Positions 24,880 to 34,845 are shown, counted from the stretch's first letter. The stretch is DNA of 64,000 nt from Ramlibacter sp. (GCA_016713005.1 JADJPY010000004.1:186001-250000), one strand, 5' to 3'. Notes: generated from the letters alone by a model not told the origin. Numbers and translations: made by a program.

Positions 24880-27297
24880 TTACTTGATACATACCGACCG
24901 GACCTGCTTGAGGTCGGTCATTCCCAGCATGATTTTTTCCATGCCGTCCATCTTGAGCGTGCGCATCCCGCTTTGGACAGCACACACAAAGAGTTCGGCC
25001 ACCCTGGCACGCTCTTGAATCAACTTCTTGACATCTTCGTCAGCAATCAGGAGTTCGTGTAGGCCGATACGGCCCTTGTACCCCGTCTTGTTGCATTTGT
25101 CGCAGCCCACAGGACGATAGAACTTGAGTTTTCCGTTCTCGCCGTAGAGCTTGAGCCAGCTGTCGTACAAATTCTTGGCCTCAGCAGCGTAATCCGCTTT
25201 CCATGCGGGGGTATGCCTGAGGTCTTCTGCATACTCGGCCACAAAGGTTTTTATTTCCTCTGCGTCAGGGGTATAGCTCTCCTTGCAGTCGCAGAGTCGC
25301 TTTGCCAGTCGTTGCGCCAGGATGCCCAGCAAGGCATCGGCGAAATTAAAGGGGTCCATGCCCATGTCCAGCAGGCGGGTGATGGATTCGGGCGCGGAGT
25401 TCGTGTGCAGTGTCGAGAACACCAAATGGCCTGTCAGCGAAGCCTCGACGCCCATGGAAACGGTTTCCTTGTCCCGCGACTCGCCCACCATGATGATGTC
25501 CGGATCTGCCCGGAGGAACGCCCGCATCACCAGCGCGAAATCAATGCCCGCTTTCTTGTTGACCTGCACCTGACGCAATCCACGCTGTGTGATTTCGACC
25601 GGATCCTCTGCAGTCCAGATCTTGGTGTCCGGCGTATTCAGGAACTTCAGGATCGAGTGCAACGTTGTCGTCTTGCCGGAACCCGTCGGGCCACAGACAT
25701 AGAACAGGCCATACGGCTTGCTGACGGTCCTTTCAACTCGATCCCGATTGTGCGGTGTCAGCCCCAGTTTTTCGAGCGGGATAGGCTCACCCGCAGCCAA
25801 TATCCGCATGACCACATCCTCCACACCGCCTGCAGAGGGAATCGTTGCCACCCGCAGTTCAATGTCAAGCGGTCCATATTTCTTGAACTTGATCTTGCCG
25901 TCCTGAGGTTTGCGCTTCTCCGAAATATCGAGATCGCACATGATCTTGAGTCGCGTAACCAGCGCCTGGCGAAAATGGGACGGAACCTCAATGTAGGGCT
26001 GCAAGGACCCATCAATGCGCAGGCGTACACCCGTTTTCGCCTTGCCCGGCAACGGCTCAATGTGGATGTCGGACGCCTTCATGTTGTAGGCGTCAACAAT
26101 GATCTTGTTCACGAACTTCACGAGTTCGTTGTCCGCTGCAGCCGACTCCAGAGAAGAGTCGTCCCCACTTTCGTCGTCGATAGGGCCGCCCAGATCGGCG
26201 AGAAGCTCGTCAATCGAACCGCCTTCGACCCCAGCGCCATACAACTGCCCAAGGGTCTCTTCAAATTCTGTCTGCGTGGTCACGCGATATGAGAACTTGG
26301 TCATCCGCGAGAACACCTGGGGAACAATGCGGGAGCCACGCACTGCCTCAGGATCCACGCACATGATCACCAGACCATCGGGGGATTCTTCTACAGGTAT
26401 CCAGCCCTGCTCCACAACGAATTCCCGCTTGAGCGGGCCGTGCAACATCTCGGAGCGGATGCGGCCGGAGTTGAAAGGTTCGTAGGGAACACCGAAGAAC
26501 TTCGACAAAGAAGGTCCAATTTGGGCCGGCCGGATCTGGAAATCCGACATCAGCAGGTGTTCAACGGATTTCGCTTCTTCACGTGCCTTCTGGATGCACT
26601 GTTGCAATTCGTCGGAGGTGAGGACGCCGTCCGAGACCAGACCGTCGTACTTGGTGGCCTTGCGTCGCTGGCCCTCGGCTGCTTTCTGCATCCGCTGACG
26701 TATGGCAGTGGCCAGCGTCTTGCACAGCTGGTGTGTGCCGTTGATTTCCAGATCCCCGAATGGAACATCACTTTTGTTGTTGATGACCTGAAGAACGCCG
26801 TGCAGCATCTTCCCGTCAAGGATTGGCGTCACCAGCATCTGCTTTGTCCGGTAGCCTGAGCGCTTGTCGACTTCCTTCAGGAAGCTCAGGTTCGGATGTA
26901 TTCTTTTCAGAGCCTCGTCGTCATAAACGTCGGCGATATTGACTGGCTCCCGGCTCATGGCCACATAGCCAGCGATGCTTTGGGCACTGATTGGAAGCTT
27001 CAGGTCCTTGCTCGTATTGAGACCTGTCTTGATCTTTGAAATGATGGCCGTACCATCCTCGTTCACGGCATACAGGGTCAACCGGTCCGCGTTCAGGAGC
27101 TTGCAGATGTCCTGACTGGCCTCCAGCATGATCTGGTCAATGTTCTCGGTTTCATGGATCCGGGTTGAGACCTGCTGCAACTGGCGGTAGAACAGCGCCT
27201 CGAAGGTGACGCCGCGCTTTTCGGGAGGCAGCATCTGCGAATCAAAGAACGCCTGTTCAGAATCCTTTTCTGAAGCGGGTTTGAGAACTGCATTCAT
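24880..27297 (-). CDS. GAF-domain PilB/GspE-type assembly ATPase
   Basis: An 805-residue member of the T2SS/T4P ATPase family. In order: GAF domain (residues about 40-205), MshEN-type domain (about 215-345), an acidic linker, and the hexameric ATPase with Walker A GPTGSGKTTT near 536-545, Walker B segment PDIIMVGESRD (usually GEIRD), and paired cysteines near the end (CDC and CDKCNKTG) for zinc. It would power pilus or pseudopilus extension at the inner membrane. The GAF domain is unusual for PilB and could sense a cyclic nucleotide. The ATG at 27297 overlaps the stop of the phosphodiesterase-like gene, so it ends the signalling operon and abuts pilA. Confidence 0.88.
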   Translation of the reverse strand: MNAVLKPASEKDSEQAFFDSQMLPPEKRGVTFEALFYRQLQQVSTRIHETENIDQIMLEASQDICKLLNADRLTLYAVNEDGTAIISKIKTGLNTSKDLKLPISAQSIAGYVAMSREPVNIADVYDDEALKRIHPNLSFLKEVDKRSGYRTKQMLVTPILDGKMLHGVLQVINNKSDVPFGDLEINGTHQLCKTLATAIRQRMQKAAEGQRRKATKYDGLVSDGVLTSDELQQCIQKAREEAKSVEHLLMSDFQIRPAQIGPSLSKFFGVPYEPFNSGRIRSEMLHGPLKREFVVEQGWIPVEESPDGLVIMCVDPEAVRGSRIVPQVFSRMTKFSYRVTTQTEFEETLGQLYGAGVEGGSIDELLADLGGPIDDESGDDSSLESAAADNELVKFVNKIIVDAYNMKASDIHIEPLPGKAKTGVRLRIDGSLQPYIEVPSHFRQALVTRLKIMCDLDISEKRKPQDGKIKFKKYGPLDIELRVATIPSAGGVEDVVMRILAAGEPIPLEKLGLTPHNRDRVERTVSKPYGLFYVCGPTGSGKTTTLHSILKFLNTPDTKIWTAEDPVEITQRGLRQVQVNKKAGIDFALVMRAFLRADPDIIMVGESRDKETVSMGVEASLTGHLVFSTLHTNSAPESITRLLDMGMDPFNFADALLGILAQRLAKRLCDCKESYTPDAEEIKTFVAEYAEDLRHTPAWKADYAAEAKNLYDSWLKLYGENGKLKFYRPVGCDKCNKTGYKGRIGLHELLIADEDVKKLIQERARVAELFVCAVQSGMRTLKMDGMEKIMLGMTDLKQVRSVCIK

Positions 27298-28085
27298 AGT
27301 TCGAACTCCTGACCTGCACGCAGCCACCGGATGTCGTGAGTGACGTTCGGACCAAACGGCTGGGTTTGGTCAAACCGCTGGATCTCTGCCATGATCAGCT
27401 CGGTTTCAGCGGGCTTGGTGTGCGTGATGTAGATGGGGTAGTTTTTCCCTCTGTCGATGCAATCGAGCTCTTGGGCAAGCACGTTGGGAGACAGGTGGAG
27501 ACTGCGACGCGCCAGGTCCCGCTCACGGTTGCTGAACGCAGTTTCGATCACCAGAACCGCGACATTGAGCTCGTTGACCCGCTTCCAGAACGCAGGATTC
27601 CGTTCGGTATCTCCAGAAAAAATCCAGCAGCCTCGACCCGCCGTCACGGCGAATCCCACAGCAGGTACTGTATGCACTGCCGGCAGCACCTCCACCAGTT
27701 TGTCCCTCAGCTTGAGAGTGTGACCCGTGTGAATCTCGTGAAAACTGATGAACGGCTTCTCTGGCGTAGGTATGCGCGAAAAATCGGGCCAGATGACATT
27801 GTTGAAAATGTGAGTCCGCAAGGCCTGGATGGTGCCGGCCAACGCATGGATGCGTACAGGGGTCGTGCGCTGCGAAGCTATCGAGTCAATCATCAGCGGC
27901 AATGCCGCAATATGGTCCAAGTGGGAATGCGTCAGCAGGACGTCGTCGATCCGAGCCATTTCCTCCAGTGTCAGATCGCCGACACCAGTACCCGCGTCCA
28001 CAAGCACGTCTCCATCGACCAGAAAAGACGTGGTCCGGCAGTCTCTGGCAATTGCCCCCGAACAGCCCAACACACGTACCTTCAT
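27294..28085 (-). CDS. MBL-fold 3',5'-cyclic-nucleotide phosphodiesterase-like protein
   Basis: A 263-residue metallo-beta-lactamase-fold hydrolase with the metal motif THSHLDH near residues 52-58, downstream ligands in FSGDTE and ITHTKP, and the overall pattern of class II (CpdP/PDE1-like) cyclic nucleotide phosphodiesterases. It probably hydrolyses cAMP made by the cyclase encoded nine bases upstream. That function is inferred from family and context. No signal peptide is seen. Its stop overlaps the ATPase start. Confidence 0.78.
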   Translation of the reverse strand: MKVRVLGCSGAIARDCRTTSFLVDGDVLVDAGTGVGDLTLEEMARIDDVLLTHSHLDHIAALPLMIDSIASQRTTPVRIHALAGTIQALRTHIFNNVIWPDFSRIPTPEKPFISFHEIHTGHTLKLRDKLVEVLPAVHTVPAVGFAVTAGRGCWIFSGDTERNPAFWKRVNELNVAVLVIETAFSNRERDLARRSLHLSPNVLAQELDCIDRGKNYPIYITHTKPAETELIMAEIQRFDQTQPFGPNVTHDIRWLRAGQEFEL

Positions 28086-28094
28086 CGGTGGCCC

Positions 28095-30344
28095 TCACTT
28101 GGTCTCGAAATTGGTTGCTCCGTCCCACCCGGGATCAAAGGGCAACAATCTCATTGAGGCTACCCGCTCCGAGTAGAGCTGGTAAAGGTATTTTTTGGCA
28201 TTCGCTCTTTGCAGGTTCAGCAGATGGACGTCACACTGGTCCCAATCCTGTGCTCGGTATGACTTGAGAAAGGCAGCCCACGTCTTCAACTCCGAGGTCT
28301 GCTCCTTTTCGATCCGATCCAACGGTGCCAGAGGCCAGAAGATCGAAACGGCCTGCTCTTTTCCCTTGACCCGCACCCGATCCAGCTCCTGCCAAGCGAA
28401 GTCCGGTGCCAGTTTTCGCGTGGACTCACTCACCACGATATCGACCCCGTAGGTCTTGGACAAACCCTCGAGCCTCGAGCCCAGGTTGACCGAGTCGCCA
28501 ATCACTGTATAGCTGCGGCGAATGTCCGATCCCATGTCCCCGACGCACATGGTGCCGGTATTCAGGCCAATGCCAATTCCTATCTCGGGAATCCCTTTGG
28601 CCCTGTGCTCTTCATTGAGCTTACGGATGGCATTGGACATCTCGAGGGATGTCTTGACGGCCAGGCTGCCATGATTGGGCAGGTCCACGGGAGCACCCCA
28701 GAAGGCCATCACACAGTCACCCATGTATTTGTCAATGGTGCCGCGATTGGCGCGGATCAGGTCCGTCAGGCGACTGAATACCCCATTGAGCAGCTCCTGC
28801 AATTGCGTGGGCTCCATCCTCTCGGACATTTTGGTGAAGCCGCGCATATCGCAAAACATCACCGTCAATTCCTTGCTGGCAGCCTTCATGCTATAGCTGT
28901 CAGGGTCCTTCACCATTTCGTCGACGAGTTCGGGCGGTACATAGGTGCCAAACAGATGCGCGAGTTCGCGCTTCGAGCGGCTTTCGACAAAGTACCCATA
29001 GCTCATGTTCAAGGCGAAAGCGGTAAGAGACATGACCAAGGCGCCAGCCAGAGGCAACACGAGTCCATAGCCCAGGAACAGCCAAAAATTGAGAGCCACG
29101 ATCACAGAAACGACAGCCAAGCTGAGCAACACCGCTCGGGGAGCTGAAAGCAAGGGGAGCGCAAACGCAAGCAACAGCCCGGACAGGACAAGAATCACCA
29201 CCTCAAATCCCATGGCGTAGTCGGGCTTGACGAAAACCTTTCCATCCAGGAATCCGGATATCACGTTGGCATGGGTTTCAACACCGGGGTAGGTCTCGCC
29301 GACCGGGGTAACGCGCAAGTCGAGCAAGCCTGGTGCCGTCGTTCCCAGCAATACGATCTTGTTTGCAAGCGCTCCGGGCGGCACCCTCTTTGCAAGAACA
29401 TCCGCTGCGGACAAGTACCGGAATGACCCTCCAGAGACGCCCCCGCTCCCTCGAAACGGCACCAAGGCGGCTACCCGGTCATCCACAGGGATCGCGAGCG
29501 TTTTGTCGCTTTGCCTGAGGAGAATGCTTTCCAGGCGAGGGTAGTTGCGGGCCAGAAAGCGTTCTTGTGGGAATCCGGGCTCCACCTTGGGCAATCCGGC
29601 CAGCATCCGGAACATGGCCAGAGAAAGCGACTCGTAGTACTCGCCTTTGTATTCGGCCAACAGTGGTACCGACCGGACCACGCCGTCACCTTCGGTAATG
29701 GAATTGAAAAACCCAGCCATTGGCGCAGATTTGGCCAACTGGTCGATGTTCGACCCAAAGCCGTTCCAGCTCGTGAACTTGATCTGGCGCCCAAGCAGCG
29801 CCTGCTTCTGCATGACCGGAGCCGGCAACGTCCCGCTGGTTCTACCGTCACGGTCGCTGGTGAAGTAATAGCCCATCACCACCGGTCTCTTTTCGAGAGA
29901 CTTGGCAAAGGTCGCGTCGTAGTCCAGTGAACCTTGAATCTGGTTCAAGCGCTCCGCAAAGCCCGGCTGGTCGCGGAGCTCAGTTTGCGCAAGTTGTCGA
30001 AGGCGTTTGAGTCCGGAGCTTTCGTCGGCCTCGGCGAACACAACGTCAAACCCGAGCAGTGCGGCCTTTTGACCATCAAAAATTTCGTCGACCAACTGCC
30101 CCAGGCGATTCCTGCCCCAGGGCCAACGCCCTACTTCTGCCAAGCTCTTTTCGTCAATATCGACGATGACTATCCTGTCGTCCAACGTGCGTGGCATGGT
30201 TGCACGCAGGCGGGCATCGTAGATGATGTCATCCAGCCTTTGGAGCACTCCTATCCCGAGCACGTCGCTGGCGTGCATCAGCGTAAAGAGCAACGGTACG
30301 AGCGTTACCGCAACTCGGGGCCAGTGCCGGGATAGTGATGCCAT
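28095..30344 (-). CDS. CHASE2-domain class III adenylate cyclase
   Basis: A 749-residue membrane receptor. A first helix at about 10-30 leads to an extracytoplasmic CHASE2 domain (about 35-340), then three helices (about 355-440) and a cytoplasmic cyclase domain from about 490 to 660. Metal-binding Asp are in FCDMRGF and YMGDCVMAF. The base-selecting Lys and Thr are in TIDKYMGD and SYTVIGD, the adenylate-specific pair. Asn and Arg of the transition state are in VNLGSRLEG. It should make cAMP in response to an external signal; the ligand of CHASE2 is unknown. It is followed by a likely phosphodiesterase. Confidence 0.9.
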   Translation of the reverse strand: MASLSRHWPRVAVTLVPLLFTLMHASDVLGIGVLQRLDDIIYDARLRATMPRTLDDRIVIVDIDEKSLAEVGRWPWGRNRLGQLVDEIFDGQKAALLGFDVVFAEADESSGLKRLRQLAQTELRDQPGFAERLNQIQGSLDYDATFAKSLEKRPVVMGYYFTSDRDGRTSGTLPAPVMQKQALLGRQIKFTSWNGFGSNIDQLAKSAPMAGFFNSITEGDGVVRSVPLLAEYKGEYYESLSLAMFRMLAGLPKVEPGFPQERFLARNYPRLESILLRQSDKTLAIPVDDRVAALVPFRGSGGVSGGSFRYLSAADVLAKRVPPGALANKIVLLGTTAPGLLDLRVTPVGETYPGVETHANVISGFLDGKVFVKPDYAMGFEVVILVLSGLLLAFALPLLSAPRAVLLSLAVVSVIVALNFWLFLGYGLVLPLAGALVMSLTAFALNMSYGYFVESRSKRELAHLFGTYVPPELVDEMVKDPDSYSMKAASKELTVMFCDMRGFTKMSERMEPTQLQELLNGVFSRLTDLIRANRGTIDKYMGDCVMAFWGAPVDLPNHGSLAVKTSLEMSNAIRKLNEEHRAKGIPEIGIGIGLNTGTMCVGDMGSDIRRSYTVIGDSVNLGSRLEGLSKTYGVDIVVSESTRKLAPDFAWQELDRVRVKGKEQAVSIFWPLAPLDRIEKEQTSELKTWAAFLKSYRAQDWDQCDVHLLNLQRANAKKYLYQLYSERVASMRLLPFDPGWDGATNFETK

Positions 30345-30392
30345 GGACCGCCAATATGAAAGCTCACGCCCTTCCCTGAACGGGAAAGCGAG

Positions 30393-31052
30393 CTAACTCT
30401 GGACAAACTGCATCTGGGTTCCTGCCAGCTCCAGCAGGTCACCGTTCTTGAGAGTGATGGGCTCAGCCGAGATCGGCGCCCCGTTCAGCGTCGGCTTGCT
30501 CGTCCCCTCTACGTGAGCAACGACAAATCCGTGGGGACGCTTGGTGATGGCGGCCACTGCGACGCCAGGCTTGCCTATCGTAGTCACCACCTTGACGAGT
30601 GCAACTTCGCGCCCTGCAGCAGCGCCCGAAAGGACCTTGATCGCCGCGTTCTGTGGGCCTCCGTCAACAGCAGCAGCGCTGGCAGCTGCGGGCGCAGCTG
30701 CGGGCGGCGCCAAGCCAGCCGCCCCAGCCTTGATCACCATTGTTTTCTCGAAAGTTGCGCCGGCAACTTCGTTCATGAACTTGATCTTGTACTTGCCGAT
30801 TTCGATCGTGTCGTTGTGCTGCAACAGCTGCTTCTTGACGGCCTTGCCATTGACGTAAGTTCCATTGGTGCTGTTCAGGTCTTCCAGATAGACCTCGTTG
30901 CCCATGAGCTGGATGACCGCGTGCTCCCCGCTGACCGCCAGGTTGTCAATCACGATGTCGTTATAAGGCCGTCGGCCCAGGGACGTGCGGTCCTTGGTCA
31001 GCTGAACTTCCTTTATGACGACACCGTCGATCGAAACGATCATTTTCGGCAT
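30393..31052 (-). CDS. Protein with two FHA domains
   Basis: A 219-residue cytoplasmic adaptor. The first FHA domain (about residues 5-95) has the phosphothreonine-binding residues in TSLGRRPYND, VSGEHAVI and NSTNGTYVNG. An Ala/Pro-rich linker (about 110-135) leads to a second, weaker FHA domain with TLNGAPI. Just before the linker the sequence FEKTMV (Thr104) closely matches FEKTIV in the tail of the kinase encoded two genes upstream, so it may be a phosphorylation or docking site. The start at 31052 matches the domain boundary and follows an AGGAG-like site. It lies between the phosphatase and cyclase genes. Confidence 0.88.
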   Translation of the reverse strand: MPKMIVSIDGVVIKEVQLTKDRTSLGRRPYNDIVIDNLAVSGEHAVIQLMGNEVYLEDLNSTNGTYVNGKAVKKQLLQHNDTIEIGKYKIKFMNEVAGATFEKTMVIKAGAAGLAPPAAAPAAASAAAVDGGPQNAAIKVLSGAAAGREVALVKVVTTIGKPGVAVAAITKRPHGFVVAHVEGTSKPTLNGAPISAEPITLKNGDLLELAGTQMQFVQS

Positions 31053-31095
31053 GGTCGACTCCTGTTTGCTGTTGATTTGTTTTCTGAAGATTCGG

Positions 31096-31884
31096 CTATT
31101 TGCCAAGCAGCCTGGAAATCAGTCCGCGCTTGCCTGAGCCTGCAGACGCCTGCACCAGCACGACCGAAATATTATCGCGTCCACCAGCCGCGTTGGCAGC
31201 GTCGACCAACTTGCGCGCCTTGGTGTCCAGAGGCAACTCCTCAGCCAGGAGGCTCGCGATCCCGGCGTCGTCAACCATGTCGGACAAGCCGTCCGAACAC
31301 ATGACATAAATGTCTCCAGGCTCCACCCGATGCTCGTTGACTTCGACCAGCACTGCGTCTTCGACGCCAAGGGCACGAGTGACAAGATTCTTGTTCATCG
31401 AGGTCTGTGCCTGCTCCTCGGTGATCAGCCCTGCGTCGATCTGTTCCTGAAGCAGGGAGTGGTCCTTGGTAATCTGGGCCAATTGGCCGTCACGCAGCCT
31501 GTAGCAGCGCGAATCACCAATATGCCCCAGCATCAGCCTTGCGTCATGGTAGACGCCCACGACCAGCGTTGTTCCCATCCCGGAATACTGGGGGTTTGCG
31601 TTGGCCGCATTGAAGATTGAGCGATTTGCATTGTCAACACAGATTTCAATCGCACGCCGCACATCCTTGGAACTCGCCTGCTTGCCCGCCTGGGAGAGCC
31701 AACGCCCCAGCTCCGACTTGATGAACGCTGTGGCCATCCCACTCGCAATTTCCCCGGCGTTGTAACCACCCATGCCATCAGCAAGAATTGCCAGCTGTGT
31801 CGGGGCGTCAAAGTTGACGGAATCCTCGTTGTTTTCGCGCGCCCGCCCCGGATCCGTCAGCAGGCAGAACTCATACGTCATCAT
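31096..31884 (-). CDS. PP2C-family Ser/Thr protein phosphatase
   Basis: A 262-residue Stp1-like phosphatase with the ordered PP2C motifs: RARENNEDS, ADGMGGYNAGE, GHIGDSRCYRLRDG, SDGLSDMV and DNISVVLV. The Asp residues bind two or three Mn/Mg ions. It should reverse phosphorylation by the adjacent kinase. There are two successive ATG codons (31884 and 31881); the kinase stop codon overlaps them, so translation is coupled. It is cytoplasmic, with no membrane segment. Confidence 0.93.
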   Translation of the reverse strand: MMTYEFCLLTDPGRARENNEDSVNFDAPTQLAILADGMGGYNAGEIASGMATAFIKSELGRWLSQAGKQASSKDVRRAIEICVDNANRSIFNAANANPQYSGMGTTLVVGVYHDARLMLGHIGDSRCYRLRDGQLAQITKDHSLLQEQIDAGLITEEQAQTSMNKNLVTRALGVEDAVLVEVNEHRVEPGDIYVMCSDGLSDMVDDAGIASLLAEELPLDTKARKLVDAANAAGGRDNISVVLVQASAGSGKRGLISRLLGK

Positions 31885-34640
31885 GATTTCGGCTCATTGT
31901 TCGAGTCATCGGCAGCCTGGGGAGGACGCGCGACAATCGTCTTCTCAAAAGGGTCTGTCTCCACTGCAGCAGGAGCCTTCGAAACCACCGTGGCGTCGAA
32001 GTTGCCCGTCGGGCTCGCACTGGGGGCTGCAAACACCGCTGTCTTGTCCATACCCGCGGCCGGCGCGACCACAGCGGAAGCCCCCTCTCGAGGCGAGGCC
32101 GGATCCGCAATGCCCGTTGCCTCGATGAGCGCAACGCGAAGGTCAGCCGCAAAGGCGTCACCATCCTGGTAACGCGTTTCCGGCCGCTTGCTCATGGACA
32201 GTGCGACCGCATTTGCGAGACGCTCGGGGATGTCCTTGCGGATGATGCGGATGTCAGGTGCTTCCTCGTTGGCAATCTTGTACATCAATTCCGCCATGGA
32301 ATCACCACGGAACGGCAACACACCAGTGAGCATCTGGAACAGCATGACGCCCAGAGAATAGAGATCCGAGCGCCCATCCACTTTCTTCCCGGCAATTTGC
32401 TCCGGTGACATGAAGCTGGGTGTACCAAGGACCAAACCTGTTTTGGTCTTGCTGGAATCCGTGATCCGGGCAATACCAAAATCCGTCACCTTGACAGTGT
32501 CGCTGTCCAGTTCATACATGATGTTTGCGGGCTTGATGTCGCGGTGCACGACATTCTGGCGGTGGGCATATGCCAGCGCCTCTGCAACCCTTGCCACAAT
32601 GGACAGCACCTTGGGTACTGGCAGCAAGTGGCCATCCTTGCAGAAATCGACCAGGTCCTTGCCCTTCAGGAACTCCATGGCGATATAGGCAAGGTCGTGC
32701 TCCTCACCTGCATCGAAGATGGTCACGATGTTTTGGTGCTGCAGGCGGCCCGCAGTCTCCGCCTCCCGGAAGAAGCGTTCACGCGCATCGGTCAACTCTT
32801 CGCCTTCGAATTCCTGGCTCAGAGCCATGGTCTTGATGGCAACCACCCGGCCGATTTTGGGATCTTTCCCAAGGTAGACCACGCCCATAGCGCCTTTGCC
32901 GAGCTCTTTTTCCACCTGGTAGCGGCCAAGCATGGGCTTCTCCACGGCACCGCCGTCGAGCAACATGGTTCCGCCAGGGTGCGCTCCACCCCCTCCAAGA
33001 ATCACGGTTTCGGAAAGGTTCTTTGCCCGGTTGAGCTTGGACTGCAGGTCCTTGTAGCTCTTGTTGTAACCCGCCATGTGCTCATAGACGGCCTGCGCCT
33101 TGTTGAACTGGCGCTTGCGCTCGAAATCGAGGGCAAGGTTATAGAGGTTGTCCATGACGGCGTCGCTCATCGGAACCCGGCGGAACCGGTCGAACGCCAT
33201 GTCAAGCTGTCCCTGGCCTTGCAGGGCCAGGCCCATCATGCGGTTGGTTTCTGCAGACTCTTCATCGGACTTGACCTTGCCCGCCTCGGTCACCAGGAAG
33301 CGCTTGGTCGTCAACGCCAGATGACCGATCAGCAGAAGCGCTGCGGGGAACACCAGCTTCAGCCACATGGAGGCACCCGAGAGCAATCCGAATTCCGTCC
33401 CAAGCAACGAAACGAACAGCACCGCTGTGACGACCGCCGCCATGCCGGCTGACAGTCGGGGCAATGCCGCGATCAGGTATGCGGCAACCAGGAGGAATGC
33501 GCCGATGGCCGCCCACACGCTCCAGGACGGCTCGACAATGAAATGTTCGCCCAGAATGCTGGACGTGATGTGGGCGATCGTCTCGGCCGGAGAAAGCCCC
33601 GCATACCCGGGCGTCGGGAACGTCACGCCGACGCCAGCTGCCGTCGCTCCGATCAGCACGATTTTGTCCGCGTATTTGGTTGCCGGGATCTTGCCGCTGA
33701 GCACGTCGTAAAACGAGTCCACCGCAAAAGCCGGCTTGCCGTCCTTGCCCCTGTAGAACTGGGGCAGCATGTGCGCCGATTCGTCGGTCTTGATCCGAAG
33801 CTTGCCCACCTGGACCGACTCGCCGGAGTTGACCTTGATGTCGCCAGGACCCAAATTCAGGCTTTTGGCCGCGACGAGCAATGCCATCGAAGGCACTGCC
33901 TTTCCGTAGTAGTTGACCAACAACGGCTCCCGGCGCACTGCGCCATCGACGTCTTGCGCCTGATTCAGGTGACCAACTCCGGCGGCGGCCTGACCAATGA
34001 CGTCAATGGGCTGCTGACCACGCAGCGCGGGTACCGAGAAGCCATTGTTCTCATCGATCGTGCTCTTCAGCGCAAACGCGGGCAAGGGCTTGTCGGCCTT
34101 GCCTTGAGGCTCGCCGAGAACGAATACCGAAGGAACCACCACATTGCCTGCCGCGCTCATGCTGGCCGCGAGCTTGGCGTCAGAGTCCAGGGCCACCTCC
34201 GCCTCGGCGATGACCTTGGCAAGCTGTTCATTGATGGCGCCCTGCGGATTGCCGGGGTCCAGCGCGGGGCCCAAAGCCTGCTTCATCTTACGGATGAACA
34301 CCAGGCCCCGGTCTGTCTGGGGCTCGAAGAAGAAGGCCGTATGGGCGACCGTCTTTACCTTTGCGGCCGCCAGCTTGTCGATCAGTTCGGCGTGGACTTC
34401 GCGGGGCCAGGGCCAGCGGCCGATGTTTGCGATGCTCTGGTCATCAATGGCGATGACCGCAATGCGGTCCGTCGGCTGGCGTGAATTGGATGTGCTGGCA
34501 AAGTCGTAGTACCGCCTTTCCAGACCGTCAATGAAGTCTGTCGACCGATCAAGCACGAAGACGGCGACCACCACCAGCAAGCCGACGAACCAGTCGGCGC
34601 GCCAGAACTGGCCGCGTTTAGCTGATGATGAAGTACTCAC
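31881..34640 (-). CDS. CHASE2-domain Ser/Thr protein kinase
   Basis: A 919-residue receptor kinase. N-terminal helix about 17-32; extracytoplasmic CHASE2 domain to about 365; three helices about 373-445; a TPR-like stretch about 465-530; Hanks-type kinase domain about 572-830 with GKGAMGVVY, the catalytic HRDIKPANI and DFGIARI, and GTPSFMSPEQ in the activation loop. The tail holds three Thr-containing motifs, KTAVF, ATVVS and FEKTIV, which look like phosphorylation sites for FHA recognition. It is the first gene of the operon and shares its sensor type with the cyclase. Confidence 0.93.
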   Translation of the reverse strand: MSTSSSAKRGQFWRADWFVGLLVVVAVFVLDRSTDFIDGLERRYYDFASTSNSRQPTDRIAVIAIDDQSIANIGRWPWPREVHAELIDKLAAAKVKTVAHTAFFFEPQTDRGLVFIRKMKQALGPALDPGNPQGAINEQLAKVIAEAEVALDSDAKLAASMSAAGNVVVPSVFVLGEPQGKADKPLPAFALKSTIDENNGFSVPALRGQQPIDVIGQAAAGVGHLNQAQDVDGAVRREPLLVNYYGKAVPSMALLVAAKSLNLGPGDIKVNSGESVQVGKLRIKTDESAHMLPQFYRGKDGKPAFAVDSFYDVLSGKIPATKYADKIVLIGATAAGVGVTFPTPGYAGLSPAETIAHITSSILGEHFIVEPSWSVWAAIGAFLLVAAYLIAALPRLSAGMAAVVTAVLFVSLLGTEFGLLSGASMWLKLVFPAALLLIGHLALTTKRFLVTEAGKVKSDEESAETNRMMGLALQGQGQLDMAFDRFRRVPMSDAVMDNLYNLALDFERKRQFNKAQAVYEHMAGYNKSYKDLQSKLNRAKNLSETVILGGGGAHPGGTMLLDGGAVEKPMLGRYQVEKELGKGAMGVVYLGKDPKIGRVVAIKTMALSQEFEGEELTDARERFFREAETAGRLQHQNIVTIFDAGEEHDLAYIAMEFLKGKDLVDFCKDGHLLPVPKVLSIVARVAEALAYAHRQNVVHRDIKPANIMYELDSDTVKVTDFGIARITDSSKTKTGLVLGTPSFMSPEQIAGKKVDGRSDLYSLGVMLFQMLTGVLPFRGDSMAELMYKIANEEAPDIRIIRKDIPERLANAVALSMSKRPETRYQDGDAFAADLRVALIEATGIADPASPREGASAVVAPAAGMDKTAVFAAPSASPTGNFDATVVSKAPAAVETDPFEKTIVARPPQAADDSNNEPKS

Positions 34641-34845
34641 TGCCCGCCCCTCGTGCGTTCCGGTTTGCCACTGATGTCCACGTTGAGCTCCGCCAGCCGC
34701 GCGGGCCGATCAGGATACAAAACACCTAATTGTGGACGTTAACAGACGCCCCGAGGTGGGACAAGGGAGTTTTTCACTCCACGCCGGACTTTTGTTGCAA
34801 ATAAGTACCACCACCCCGGCGAGGGAATCTGGCGCCGGCTCCTGC
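34641..34845. other. Spacer upstream of the kinase operon
   Basis: A 205-base gap between the kinase start and the end of the TerC gene, both on the minus strand. It should hold the promoter of the signalling operon. I see an imperfect hairpin (CCGGCG with CGCCGG near 34820-34845) just after the TerC stop, but no convincing sigma-70 or sigma-54 promoter. Confidence 0.4.
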
